Assembly: GCF_024343775.1 (NCBI RefSeq)
Contig: NZ_RJUF01000174.1
Span: 1-64,000 of the forward strand
Direction: 5' to 3'
Source of the DNA: Lacihabitans soyangensis
GTDB lineage: Bacteria > Bacteroidota > Bacteroidia > Cytophagales > Spirosomataceae
Length of the DNA: 64,000 nt
Part shown: one piece after another, positions 13,158-22,451 of the stretch
Position numbering within the stretch: the stretch's first letter is position 1
How the letters are laid out: the number at the start of each line of letters is the position of its first letter
Program-made: the position numbers and the translations under genes
The notes under the pieces: model-generated
What the model was told of the DNA's origin: nothing
The model's database searches: none
The model's input: the letters and a program-made list of their open reading frames with translations, nothing else

Positions 13158-14168
13158 TCAAAGAACAGCCAAAATGAGTTTTTTAAATGATTCTTCTTCA
13201 AATAACTCAACTTTTTGCCTCGAAACAAAGAATTTTGGCAATTCTAAACTAGAAAGCAAAGGTTTAATTTTTACGAAATCTTTTTCAGAACAAACAAAAT
13301 TATAATCGGTAAATTCTGAAATTATTAGCTGCAGTTCGGATTTCTTAAAATTATGATGATCCTTGAATTCAAAGTGTTTCAATATATTAAAATCTTTTTC
13401 AAGACCTTTTCTAAATCCACTATTATTTGCCAATCCAGAAATTAAAACAACCTTCGAGTGTGGATCTAGTAATGTATTTTCTGAATTATTAGGAATTTGA
13501 GATTTGAAACTTGCAAAATATATTGGGATATTCTTCGAGCAGTAGGGTGCAATTTTTCCCCTGATCTCATTTTTTTGAGTCCCCGAAATGGCTTCCGGAC
13601 ATTTTGTAACAATCACTATATCAGCTCTTTTCGCTCCGTATCTTGATTCCCTGAGCATACCTGTAGGCAAAACATAATCATCATAAAATGGCCGATTGTA
13701 GTCACAAAGTAGCAAGTTTAATTTCGGTTTTATGTATCTGTGCTGAAAAACATCATCAAAAAGAACAATTTCCAAGTCTTTAACAGCATTTACGGCTTTG
13801 CTGTAACCTACAACCCTATTTTCACAGACAAAGAAATTCGCCTCAGGATTCATCCTCGAAAGCATAAAAGGCTCATCACCCACCTTTTCAGGGCTGGTGT
13901 TAGTATCTATTGAAATATAACCTTTGGTTTTTCTACCATATCCACGGCTTATGACGCCTATTTTTTGTTTTGACAAAATGGATATCAGATAGTCAATTAT
14001 TGGAGTTTTGCCCGTTCCGCCCACTGTGAGATTTCCAACGCCAATGGTGGGCAAGGGTGGTTCGAAGCTCGGTAAAATCTTTATGTCAAACAAAAGATTC
14101 CTCAAACTTGTAATACCTTTGTACAAAAGCGAAAACGGAAATAACAAATACTTTAAAAACTGCAACAT
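13158..14168 (-). CDS. lpxK: Tetraacyldisaccharide 4'-kinase
   Basis: 336 aa. N-terminal membrane-associated helix (FLKYLLFPFSLLYKGITSL), Walker A GNLTVGGTGKTP at residues 45-56, then VISRGYGRKTKG, VGDEPFML and VLFDDVFQHR, all family signatures. LpxK phosphorylates the 4' position of the lipid A disaccharide at the inner membrane with ATP. Length is normal. It is head-to-head with menC with only 2 bp between the start codons, so its promoter must lie inside menC. Confidence 0.93.
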   Translation of the reverse strand: MLQFLKYLLFPFSLLYKGITSLRNLLFDIKILPSFEPPLPTIGVGNLTVGGTGKTPIIDYLISILSKQKIGVISRGYGRKTKGYISIDTNTSPEKVGDEPFMLSRMNPEANFFVCENRVVGYSKAVNAVKDLEIVLFDDVFQHRYIKPKLNLLLCDYNRPFYDDYVLPTGMLRESRYGAKRADIVIVTKCPEAISGTQKNEIRGKIAPYCSKNIPIYFASFKSQIPNNSENTLLDPHSKVVLISGLANNSGFRKGLEKDFNILKHFEFKDHHNFKKSELQLIISEFTDYNFVCSEKDFVKIKPLLSSLELPKFFVSRQKVELFEEESFKKLILAVL

Positions 14169-14170
14169 AG

Positions 14171-15238
14171 ATGGCTTTGAAGGCTCAATATTACAAACAT
14201 ACGCTAAATTTTAGATTTGATGCGGGTACTTCTCGTGGAGTTTTGAAAAATAAAGATTCTTACTTTATCAAAATATTTGATGAAAACACGCCAGAAATAT
14301 TTGGATTAGGTGAGGCGGGACCTTTGGAAGGTCTTAGCCTGGATTTTGGAAATCTAGCGGAAAACAAAATTCAAGAAATCACAAATCACATTAATTCAGG
14401 CATTTACAAAAATCTTGATGATTTAGAACTCGACTTAACGAATTTCTCTAGTGTCAAATTTGCACTTGAAACAGCCATTTTAGACCTTAAGAATGGTGGC
14501 AAAAGAAAGATTTTCTCAAATGGTTTCTTCGAAAAATCAGAGAGAATCAAAATAAACGGTTTGGTATGGATGGGCAACAAGGATTTTATGAAAAAACAGA
14601 TTGTTGAAAAACTTGATGCGGGTTTTGACACTATCAAACTTAAAATCGGTGCAATAGATTTTAATGAAGAAATGGAATTGTTAAGATATATAAGGAAACA
14701 GTTTTCAGTATCTGAAATTTCCTTAAGAGTTGACGCCAACGGTGCTTTTTCACCCGTAGAAGCATTAGACAAACTAAAAAAACTTTCTGAATTCGAAATT
14801 CACAGTATAGAGCAGCCAATAAAAACCAATCAATGGGAGGAAATGGCGAATTTATGCGAAAAAACTCCTGTTTCTATAGCTTTAGATGAAGAACTAATCG
14901 AAAATTTCTCATCGAAAGAAACCCTTCTCAAAACCATAAAACCACAATATATCATTTTGAAACCGAGTTTAATGGGCGGAATTTCAGGTTCTTCAGAATG
15001 GATTAAAACAGCTGAGAGCTTAGGAATAGATTGGTGGATGACTTCTGCTTTAGAATCAAACGTAGGTCTGAATGCCATTTGTCAGTTCGCAGCTACTTTC
15101 AAAAACGATTTGCCTCAAGGCTTAGGTACTGGAAAACTGTATGAAAATAACTTCGATTCGCCGTTAGAAATTAAATCAGGGGAGATCTATTATAATCAAA
15201 ACACCGAGTGGAATTTGGATTATTTCAAAACCAATTAG
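14171..15238 (+). CDS. menC: o-Succinylbenzoate synthase (enolase superfamily)
   Basis: 355 aa. Active-site landmarks of the muconate-lactonizing-like enolase branch are present: K156/K158 (FDTIKLKIG), D188 (RVDANGAF), E213 (SIEQPI), D239 (ALDEEL) and K264 (IILKPSLMGGI). The AGTSRGVL start and SALESNVGLNAI are typical of the Bacteroidota MenC, which dehydrates SHCHC to o-succinylbenzoate in menaquinone synthesis. A dipeptide epimerase is the main alternative. No other men genes nearby. It overlaps the hemF stop by 14 bp, tail to tail. Confidence 0.85.
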   Translation: MALKAQYYKHTLNFRFDAGTSRGVLKNKDSYFIKIFDENTPEIFGLGEAGPLEGLSLDFGNLAENKIQEITNHINSGIYKNLDDLELDLTNFSSVKFALETAILDLKNGGKRKIFSNGFFEKSERIKINGLVWMGNKDFMKKQIVEKLDAGFDTIKLKIGAIDFNEEMELLRYIRKQFSVSEISLRVDANGAFSPVEALDKLKKLSEFEIHSIEQPIKTNQWEEMANLCEKTPVSIALDEELIENFSSKETLLKTIKPQYIILKPSLMGGISGSSEWIKTAESLGIDWWMTSALESNVGLNAICQFAATFKNDLPQGLGTGKLYENNFDSPLEIKSGEIYYNQNTEWNLDYFKTN

Positions 15239-16136
15239 TCCCTTTTACCAACATTTTCTGAGTCTCTGCCTCTTTGGTAGAAGGTTTTACCTCAAAATTG
15301 TAGTCCCAGTCGGCGTGTGGTGGTAAACTCATCAAAATGGACTCAGTTCGGCCGTTGGTTTCAAGACCAAATTTTGTACCTCTGTCCCAGACCAAATTAA
15401 ACTCAGCATATCTTCCCCGACGGATCAACTGCCACTTTTTCTCTTCCGAAGTATAAGCTTTTGAGTAGTTGGAGTGCATCAATTCAGTGTATATAGGAGC
15501 AAAAGACTCTCCTACCGATTTTGAAAAGGCAAATATTTCGTCTTTGGTATGTGTGGTCTTGGTTTGCGGTATCTCAACGTTAGGTTTCAAGTAATCATAG
15601 AAAATTCCACCGATTCCCCGGGTTTCGTTGCGATGTTGAATATAAAAATAATCATCTGCCCAATTTTTAAAGGCCTCGTAGTATTTTTCGTCATGAGTAT
15701 CGCAAGCCGCTTTGAGCTTTTCATGAAACCATTTAGCTTGTTTCATGTCAATGTAATGTGGCGTAAGGTCAATTCCACCACCAAACCAAGATTGGCCATC
15801 CGAAAGCTCAAAATACCTCACATTCATGTGTATAATGGGCACAAAAGGGTTTTCGGGGTGCATAACAATAGAAACTCCAGTTGCAAAAAAATCAAGATTC
15901 TCCTTTACCTTCAGCATGGTTTTTAAAGACGTAGAAATTTGGCCCTCTACCGCCGAAAAATTCACCCCGCCCTTTTCTATTATTCTTCCTTTGTTCATTA
16001 TTCTGGTACGTCCACCACCACCAGTTGCATGAGTCCAATTGTCTTCTTTGAAGCGACCTTTATCGTCAGTTGTTTCAATACTTTTGCAGATTTTATCCTG
16101 CAAATTTTTAAAGTATTCGGATATTTCTTCTTTCAT
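15225..16136 (-). CDS. hemF: Oxygen-dependent coproporphyrinogen III oxidase
   Basis: 303 aa. Signature stretches WFGGGIDLTPHYI, ETRGIGGIFYDYL and RRGRYAEFNLVWDRGTKFGL are unambiguous. The enzyme oxidatively decarboxylates coproporphyrinogen III to protoporphyrinogen IX with O2, so the organism makes haem aerobically. Full length for the family. Convergent with menC. Confidence 0.95.
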   Translation of the reverse strand: MKEEISEYFKNLQDKICKSIETTDDKGRFKEDNWTHATGGGGRTRIMNKGRIIEKGGVNFSAVEGQISTSLKTMLKVKENLDFFATGVSIVMHPENPFVPIIHMNVRYFELSDGQSWFGGGIDLTPHYIDMKQAKWFHEKLKAACDTHDEKYYEAFKNWADDYFYIQHRNETRGIGGIFYDYLKPNVEIPQTKTTHTKDEIFAFSKSVGESFAPIYTELMHSNYSKAYTSEEKKWQLIRRGRYAEFNLVWDRGTKFGLETNGRTESILMSLPPHADWDYNFEVKPSTKEAETQKMLVKGTNWF

Positions 16137-16196
16137 AAATTTTCTTTTGGAAAAGTAAAAATATAGGATTCAGTCTAAATTCCTATACCTTTTACT

Positions 16197-16204
16197 TAAT
16201 TTTG
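16197..16204 (+). promoter_or_regulatory. Bacteroidota -7 box (TAATTTTG) for hisC
   Basis: TAATTTTGCAAC lies 22 nt before the ATG at 16226, which supports that start over the in-frame codon at 16202 inside the promoter. Confidence 0.55.
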
Positions 16205-16225
16205 CAACTCATTTTTTTTATTTAT

Positions 16226-17272
16226 ATGGATTTCAATCAGTTAATACGTCCTCATATTTTAAAATTACAACCCTATGCTTCAGCCAGAGACGAATATTCG
16301 GGCAAAGAGGGTACTTTCCTAGATGCCAACGAAAACCCTTTTTCGTCTGTATCTGGCGAAAATTTCAACCGTTACCCTGACCCTTATCAGTGGGAAATAA
16401 AAAACAAACTTTCAGTTTTGAAAGGAGTAAGTCCTGAATCTATTTTCTTGGGAAATGGATCGGATGAGCCCATAGATTTGTTGATTAAGGCTGTTTGTGA
16501 GCCTTTGCAAAACAATATCGTCATTATGCCACCGACTTATGGTATGTACAAAGTTTGTGCTGATATTCAACAAGTCTACGTACAGCAAGCTCCTTTGTCT
16601 GAGGCCTTTGATATTGATTTAGATAACGTATTCGATGCCATTAACTCAGCCACCAAAATGATTTGGATTTGTTCCCCAAACAATCCGAGTGGCAATTTGG
16701 TCAATCGAGACGCTATCTATCAAATACTTAAAGCATTTCCAGAGAAATTGGTGATTGTGGATGAGGCGTACATAGATTTTGCAGACTCCCTATCGTTTAT
16801 AACCGAATTGCAGAATTTTGAAAACTTGGTGGTGTTACAAACTTTCTCAAAAGCTTGGGGAATGGCTGGACTAAGATTAGGCGTGGCCTATTGTAATCCA
16901 TTTATTATCAAAATTTTAAATAAAATTAAATATCCTTACAATCTAAATATCCTTACTCAGCAGAAACTGGTTGAGGCTTTAGAAAAAGTCGCAGAGAAGA
17001 ATGAGTTTGTTGAGAAAATCAATCAATTAAGAGTTGAATTGGCTTCTGAATTATTGAAAATATCCTCTGTCGTTAAAATTTACCCTTCAGACTCCAACAT
17101 GCTCTTGGTTAAATTCAAAGAAGCCAAAAAATTGTTTGATTATTTATTAAGTCAAAAAGTTATCGTAAGAGATAGATCAAATGTTGTACTTTGCGAAGAT
17201 TGTCTGAGGTTATCGATTGGAACAAAAGAGGAAAACGAAATTCTCTTAAATGCTATTAAAAGTTCCGTTTGA
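16226..17272 (+). CDS. hisC: Histidinol-phosphate aminotransferase
   Basis: 348 aa from the ATG at 16226. DANENPF near residue 33, NNPSGN near 152, D179 and Y182 (VDEAYIDF), the PLP lysine K209 (TFSKAWGMAGLRLG) and a final RLSIG are the class I aminotransferase motifs in HisC arrangement. It converts imidazole-acetol phosphate to histidinol phosphate. It stands alone here with its own promoter and terminator and no other his gene, so use as a general aromatic aminotransferase is also possible. Confidence 0.85.
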   Translation: MDFNQLIRPHILKLQPYASARDEYSGKEGTFLDANENPFSSVSGENFNRYPDPYQWEIKNKLSVLKGVSPESIFLGNGSDEPIDLLIKAVCEPLQNNIVIMPPTYGMYKVCADIQQVYVQQAPLSEAFDIDLDNVFDAINSATKMIWICSPNNPSGNLVNRDAIYQILKAFPEKLVIVDEAYIDFADSLSFITELQNFENLVVLQTFSKAWGMAGLRLGVAYCNPFIIKILNKIKYPYNLNILTQQKLVEALEKVAEKNEFVEKINQLRVELASELLKISSVVKIYPSDSNMLLVKFKEAKKLFDYLLSQKVIVRDRSNVVLCEDCLRLSIGTKEENEILLNAIKSSV

Positions 17273-17296
17273 TAATAAAAGGCTCTTAAGAAACAA

Positions 17297-17327
17297 AACC
17301 TTGAAGGTCGCTCTTCAAGGTTTTTTT
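17297..17327 (+). terminator. Rho-independent terminator after hisC
   Basis: Perfect 10-bp stem AACCTTGAAG (17297-17306) / CTTCAAGGTT (17313-17322), 6-nt loop, then a T run. Confidence 0.9.
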
Positions 17328-17328
17328 G

Positions 17329-17402
17329 TGGAGAAGATGGGGCTCGAACCCACGACCTCTTGACTGCCAGTCAAGCACTCTAGCCAACTGAGCTACATCC
17401 CC
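17329..17402 (-). tRNA. tRNA-Ala (anticodon GGC)
   Basis: On the - strand a full cloverleaf: acceptor GGGGATG / CTTCTCC with the alanine identity pair G3-U70, D arm GCTC / GAGT, anticodon stem CTTGA / TCAAG with loop CTGGCAG, and T arm GTGGG-TTCGAGC-CCCAT, ending in discriminator A. CCA is not encoded. There is a T6-T67 mismatch in the acceptor stem. It lies between hisC and the peptidase fusion; no sign that it is an insertion site. Confidence 0.9.
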
Positions 17403-17446
17403 GTTTCGGTTGCAAATATATATGCAAGCATTCAAACTTCAAAACT

Positions 17447-20400
17447 TTACCACCCAGGTACCATAAAATTAAATCCTGTAATCACGGGCTGTTTCCTTCC
17501 GTTATACACCGGAACTGCCAAATATGGCTCCACCACCAAGTAGCCTAAAACATTGATTCTTAGGCTTAAGCCAGTAGTGAAAATAGGAGAAGTTTTGAAC
17601 GAAATGGTATTATTACCAAACGATTCGTAGGGATAAGTCTGCCCTATTTTTTTTTGTTTAGACCAAACTAAACCTCCATCTACGAAGAAATTGAGGTCAG
17701 ATGGTAAAAATTGAAACGGAATTAAGGCCAATTTTTCAGGTCCAGTGAAAGGAATTCTAGCTTCGAAGTTGGCCACAGCCATTTGCTCGCCTTGCAAGTT
17801 TTCTTGAGTGATAAAGCCTTGCTGTTTAGAGAGTGCATTACCCCAAAAACCATGCATATACCATGGGAAACCAATATAAAGCGGATTGATTTGATTCAAA
17901 AGCTCAATATTTCTCGGATTTAATCGGCCTTCGTACATAAATCTACCTGCCAATGTAAGCGGCTTTATGAATTTATACTTTCTAAAATCCAAAAGCACAG
18001 AATTATAACTTGCCGTACCGAAATATTTAGCCAATTCAATTCTATATCGATAACCATTCAAAGGAGCTACAGTGCCAAAAGTAGTGTTATCACCTACAAA
18101 AGCTGTGTATAACTGAGCCAAATTGAATTTGTTATAGCCTAACTCTTTTGCATTTAATTTAGTAGGTCGACCACTTTGATAAGCATTAAAATCGTATACG
18201 AAACCATCAGAACCAACTCCTATCTCCCCAAACTGCGGATATTCTTTTACATTAAATGAGTACCAATTACTCGAAAGTCCAAATTCAAGTCTTGTGCTTT
18301 TACTAAACGGACGAAAAACAAATCCAGAAACTTGATCAATAAAAATCCGAGCAATTCTTTGGTTGACATCAGCTGTATAATAGTTCAAACCATTAGCCGT
18401 TCCCAGCGTATCTTTTATTTTAAAGTTAGTGTCTCCAAAAAATCTGTAAGGAATGTGAGAGGCTGATAATCCAAATTGAAGTGGATTCTTTTGGTTCATA
18501 TAAAATAATTGCCCTCCAAAATCTTGAATTTCACCATTGAGTGCCACCGTTCCCATCAATTGGTTATTATTGAGCATATCGCCAAAGAGAGCCGTTATAC
18601 CCCCACCCATTCCAGTTCCAAATCTTGAAGTACTCACTCCCAAACCTGAATTAGCTAAATATTCTAGCTTAAAATTTGGTTTGTATTTCTGTTCTTTTGT
18701 GGCAAGAAATTCTAAGTTTTTTGGGTAAATTCTGTTTCTAAGATTATTATTTACAATGTCTGAACCTGAAAGGATTTTACCTGGTACCAATAAATCTGCC
18801 GCCTCTTGGTTATTTTGCTCAACCTTTTGATTCAAGAAATGAGTTTCATTGGCAATTATGATGTTGTAATCGCCTTTGTTAAAATAGTTGTAAGCTATCT
18901 CTCCTGTTCTTGATGCTACCGATATAGCTGGAGAATACATCGTAATTCCACTTATACCTGTAAAATAATTCGTCATTTTGGTGAGTGAATTATCAGTTAA
19001 ATTGATTTTGTATAAATCTTTAAAACCATCAGGTGAACTTATGAAATATAGGCTATTACCGACTGATGAAACCTGTGGATTCATATTATCTGCGTTTGTG
19101 AATAATGGTAATGTTGAGATTTGCTTTGTAGTCAAGTCGAGACTTGAAATCTTGAAATTCTCCTGCTCCAACCTTGCTTTATATCCACCCCTATCGCTCA
19201 CAAAATATATTTTCTGTCCGTCAGGTGCCCAAGTAGGCTGGATATCAGAATATTCATCGTTGGTGAGATTGGTCGTTTCACCGCTTCTAAAATTAAGACT
19301 GTAGATATCAGAAATGCCCTGTTTTAACCCCGAAAATACGACCTGAGTGCCGTCGGGCGACCAAGAAGGATTTGAAAAAGCTTCCACATTTTCAGGGGAA
19401 TATTCTCTTTTCTCCCCGGTAATGATATCAATCACCATAAGTTTATTTTTCGCCTTAGACTGAATTACAACAGCAAATTTTCGACTATCAGGCGACCACG
19501 TTCCTGATGTTTCTATGAAACTGTAAGAATCCACATGAGCTCCAAAAGAAGTACTTTCAATTTTTCTGAGAGTTTTTCCATTGGTGGCATCTGCAATGAA
19601 AATATCGAGAGATATCACGTTTTTAGATGAAATGTAGGCCAAATACTTACCGTCTGGGCTAATTGCTGGTGAGATATTCATGTCCTCTCCCTTTTTAGAA
19701 GCCCCTAGAATTTTTCCTCTGATTTCGGTTTCTTTTCCTTGCTTTTGCGTCGTATAATATTGAATTAAATCATTTTTGAATTTAATCGAAAACGTTTCAG
19801 AATCCATTTTAAAAGACCTAATAAAGGCCTTTTCAAGACCATATATTGCAGTTTCTTTAAAAAGTGGCCTGATAATATCGTCACCATAATTGGCCGTCAC
19901 ATAGGCCCAAAAAACTTGACCCCAGCGATAAGGAAAATATTTATATTGTTTGACTTCTAAATCCTTGATGCTCGGAATGTCATTATTCAGCACGGCATCA
20001 CGCATCCACATGCTCGTGTGCGGGTCTTTACGTCCAATGGACATGTACTCTGCCAAACCTTCAACCATAAACAAAGGAAGATTACCAATATTGGCTAGTG
20101 TAGTGGAATCACTTCCGTAAGTCATAGTTTGGTACTGAAAGGCATGGACCAGTTCGTGGCCCAAAACATGATCCGTTTGGCGTTTGGTAAACATCATGGG
20201 CATAACAACTCGCGTTCTAAGTCCCTCTGTTACACCGCCTGTACCCTCGCCTATCTCTCCCCCAATAGTCGTAGTTTCTTGAAAGTCGGGATGCGTATTA
20301 TATAGAATAATTGGATTGGGCTTGATAAATGCAAGCTTAAATACTTCTTGATGCATTTTATACCAATATTCACTATTTTTAATGAATTCTTGGGCTGGAG

Positions 20401-20563
20401 TTGGTTCTTTGAAGTAATTATATAGCTGAAAGTGAGTACTTTCTAAAACTTTGAAGTTATTGGTCTTATTTCGTGGTTTATTCTGGCCGAAATACTGTGA
20501 TTGGCCGAAGGAATTGGCTCCTAAAAAACAAAAAATTACACCTAAGGTAATGTTTCTAAGCAT
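17447..20563 (-). CDS. Metallopeptidase / PD40 beta-propeller / outer-membrane barrel fusion
   Basis: 1038 aa with a signal peptide (MLRNITLGVIFCFLGANSFG). Residues 136-140 (HELVH) with E168 (MVEGLAEY) make a gluzincin-type zinc site. Roughly residues 290-550 carry TolB-like PD40 repeats (SPDGKYLAYIS, SWSPDGTQVVFSG, TWAPDGQKIYFVSD). The last 400 residues are strand-rich and end FNFMVPGW with a terminal aromatic, like a BamA/surface-antigen barrel. The protein is thus likely anchored in the outer membrane by its C-terminus, with the peptidase and propeller on one side of it. Single gene; substrate unknown. Confidence 0.75.
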   Translation of the reverse strand: MLRNITLGVIFCFLGANSFGQSQYFGQNKPRNKTNNFKVLESTHFQLYNYFKEPTPAQEFIKNSEYWYKMHQEVFKLAFIKPNPIILYNTHPDFQETTTIGGEIGEGTGGVTEGLRTRVVMPMMFTKRQTDHVLGHELVHAFQYQTMTYGSDSTTLANIGNLPLFMVEGLAEYMSIGRKDPHTSMWMRDAVLNNDIPSIKDLEVKQYKYFPYRWGQVFWAYVTANYGDDIIRPLFKETAIYGLEKAFIRSFKMDSETFSIKFKNDLIQYYTTQKQGKETEIRGKILGASKKGEDMNISPAISPDGKYLAYISSKNVISLDIFIADATNGKTLRKIESTSFGAHVDSYSFIETSGTWSPDSRKFAVVIQSKAKNKLMVIDIITGEKREYSPENVEAFSNPSWSPDGTQVVFSGLKQGISDIYSLNFRSGETTNLTNDEYSDIQPTWAPDGQKIYFVSDRGGYKARLEQENFKISSLDLTTKQISTLPLFTNADNMNPQVSSVGNSLYFISSPDGFKDLYKINLTDNSLTKMTNYFTGISGITMYSPAISVASRTGEIAYNYFNKGDYNIIIANETHFLNQKVEQNNQEAADLLVPGKILSGSDIVNNNLRNRIYPKNLEFLATKEQKYKPNFKLEYLANSGLGVSTSRFGTGMGGGITALFGDMLNNNQLMGTVALNGEIQDFGGQLFYMNQKNPLQFGLSASHIPYRFFGDTNFKIKDTLGTANGLNYYTADVNQRIARIFIDQVSGFVFRPFSKSTRLEFGLSSNWYSFNVKEYPQFGEIGVGSDGFVYDFNAYQSGRPTKLNAKELGYNKFNLAQLYTAFVGDNTTFGTVAPLNGYRYRIELAKYFGTASYNSVLLDFRKYKFIKPLTLAGRFMYEGRLNPRNIELLNQINPLYIGFPWYMHGFWGNALSKQQGFITQENLQGEQMAVANFEARIPFTGPEKLALIPFQFLPSDLNFFVDGGLVWSKQKKIGQTYPYESFGNNTISFKTSPIFTTGLSLRINVLGYLVVEPYLAVPVYNGRKQPVITGFNFMVPGW

Positions 20564-20597
20564 ACTGTTAGAGAGACTTTCAATAATAACGTAAAAA

Positions 20598-21059
20598 TCA
20601 AATCTGTGGTCTAGTAACCTTTACAAATTTAGACTTCCAATATTTAGAAAGCAAATTGTCCTCTCTAACACCAGCCGAGGTTGAGGCATGTAGAAAATAA
20701 ATTTCCTCACGGTTTTCAATTCTTGAGATAATGCCTGTATGGTTTATTCTGCCACTATTGACCTTAAAATAAACCAGATCGCCTATTTTTATTTCGTCTT
20801 CTTTGATTTCTTCAAAAAACTCTGCTTGTTTGTAAGAAACCCGAGGACTTTCTTCTCCTATTTCTTTAAAAGCAGTAAAAATGAGTCCTGAGCAGTCCAT
20901 TCCCTCTTTTGTAGTGCCCCCAAATTTGTATGGCGTTCCGAGGTAATTTTGGCATTTATTAACCAGTATCTTGTTGATGTGATTGCTAGAATGAGTTGTT
21001 GATTTTCTGCATGAGGCAAAAAAAACAGAAAGAACCAATACATAAAGCAGTTTTTTCAT
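20598..21059 (-). CDS. NlpC/P60 family lipoprotein peptidase
   Basis: 153 aa. Lipobox FFASC with C17 as lipidation site; catalytic C56 (GMDCSGLI), H107 (INHTGIIS) and a third polar residue H124 (FLHAS) form the NlpC/P60 triad. Such enzymes cut gamma-D-glutamyl-diaminopimelate bonds in peptidoglycan peptides. Its start overlaps the upstream TlpA-like gene stop by 4 bp, so the two are translated together at the envelope. Confidence 0.88.
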   Translation of the reverse strand: MKKLLYVLVLSVFFASCRKSTTHSSNHINKILVNKCQNYLGTPYKFGGTTKEGMDCSGLIFTAFKEIGEESPRVSYKQAEFFEEIKEDEIKIGDLVYFKVNSGRINHTGIISRIENREEIYFLHASTSAGVREDNLLSKYWKSKFVKVTRPQI

Positions 21060-22450
21060 TTCACAAGGCGTTCTATTTGCTGAATTAAGGCACGACCCTC
21101 ATCACCAGAGGGTTCTTCTACCTTATCAGAAATAATTGTGCCAGTTTTGTCAATCAAGATGTAATTTGGTAATTTATCTGTAAAATAATCTTTTCTAAGT
21201 TCTTGGTTTTCAAAACCATTGAGATGTTTTCCTAAGGGTTTGTTCTTTTCCAAAAAAGTCCTAAAGTCATCCTTGTTTTCCATGTTGATAAATACCAAAA
21301 CCAGATTATTCTGCTCTCTAAAGTAGTTTTCAACTATTTTGAGATTTTGGAAATCTTCCACACATGGGCCACACCAAGATGCATAAAAGCCCAGCATTAC
21401 GTTTTTGCCGCGGAAGTCCTTAAGCGAAATTAAATTTCCTTTCTCATCGGGTAGAATAAATGACTTCGCCTCTTTTCCAATTTTCAAGTTTTCAAATTTG
21501 CCTAACTTTTCTATCAAGAAATTGGTGTAAGTGGCATTTTTAGAAAATTCTTTGTAGGACGCCACCAGGAGTTTGGTTTCTTCACTCGCACCAAAATTAT
21601 CCAAATAGTTCAATATTTTGTTGGCTAAAATCCTCTCCATTAATTGTTTCTCTACTAAATCTTTTTCTACAAAATAGCTTTTAATAGATTCATACTCTAA
21701 CATGATAGACTGATTGTACTTTTGGCCGATTTTGTTATGGTTTTCCAGCAGAGTCTCTACAAAATACCCAAACTCGTAGGATTTGGTCTGCGTTTTGGCT
21801 TGAAAAGTCTTTAATTGGAATCTTTGAAATTCAGCCTCAGTGAAGTTTTTGTGATAATTCAAAAAACCAAGTTCTAGAAAACTGTATTTTCCGTATAAAT
21901 CGGCCCTTTGTAGTGAATAAAAATCCTCTGAAACTTTACCTCTATATGTGGTAAGCAAAGCAATTTGTTCGTCATAGAGATATTTGGTCAGGTCAAAGTA
22001 CCCTTTTCTCGAAATTTTCTTGAGTTTTTCTAATTCATAATCCCAGTCTTTCTCCAGTTCAAACTTTTTCTTTTGTTCCAAGAGATAAAGCCATTTTTCA
22101 GAACCTTTTCCAGTGAGTTTTAAGGTGTTTTCAAAATCTTGATAATCAGAACTTAAAGTAATATCGTCGTTCGGCTCAATTTTCCATAGAAAATAACCTT
22201 CATCACCAATGTTCAGGTCACAATAGGCTATGTCCTCCAATGCGATCTCGGAATAAAAACTACCTTTTTTGTCAACTTTAAGCTCCAACTCAAGTGGATT
22301 TTCTACCCAATTTCTATAAATAGTTAATGATATTTTGGGTTCACTAAAATTCTTAATGTTTCCTGAGAACTTAAAGAAAGTTTGTCCAGAAACGCCTAAA
22401 GAGGCCAATAAAGAGAGAATAGTAAAGAAGATAAAACCTTTTTTCTTCAT
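21056..22450 (-). CDS. TlpA-like thiol-disulfide oxidoreductase with long N-terminal domain
   Basis: 464 aa with a signal peptide (FIFFTILSLLASLGVSGQ). The N-terminal 100 residues look like the beta-sandwich DUF4369-type domain, a helical middle follows, and the C-terminal thioredoxin fold has the redox motif W359-C-G-P-C363 (FYASWCGPC). It is expected to act in the periplasm as a reductant. It sits between a Ppx-type gene (1-bp spacing) and an NlpC gene (4-bp overlap) in one leftward operon. Confidence 0.85.
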   Translation of the reverse strand: MKKKGFIFFTILSLLASLGVSGQTFFKFSGNIKNFSEPKISLTIYRNWVENPLELELKVDKKGSFYSEIALEDIAYCDLNIGDEGYFLWKIEPNDDITLSSDYQDFENTLKLTGKGSEKWLYLLEQKKKFELEKDWDYELEKLKKISRKGYFDLTKYLYDEQIALLTTYRGKVSEDFYSLQRADLYGKYSFLELGFLNYHKNFTEAEFQRFQLKTFQAKTQTKSYEFGYFVETLLENHNKIGQKYNQSIMLEYESIKSYFVEKDLVEKQLMERILANKILNYLDNFGASEETKLLVASYKEFSKNATYTNFLIEKLGKFENLKIGKEAKSFILPDEKGNLISLKDFRGKNVMLGFYASWCGPCVEDFQNLKIVENYFREQNNLVLVFINMENKDDFRTFLEKNKPLGKHLNGFENQELRKDYFTDKLPNYILIDKTGTIISDKVEEPSGDEGRALIQQIERLVK

Positions 22451-22451
22451 T

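Noticed and set aside
17329-17402. tRNA-Ala as the attachment site of the island
   Set aside because: The tRNA is 10 kb from the island, flanked by housekeeping genes, and no partial tRNA copy was seen near 6.8-7.2 kb.
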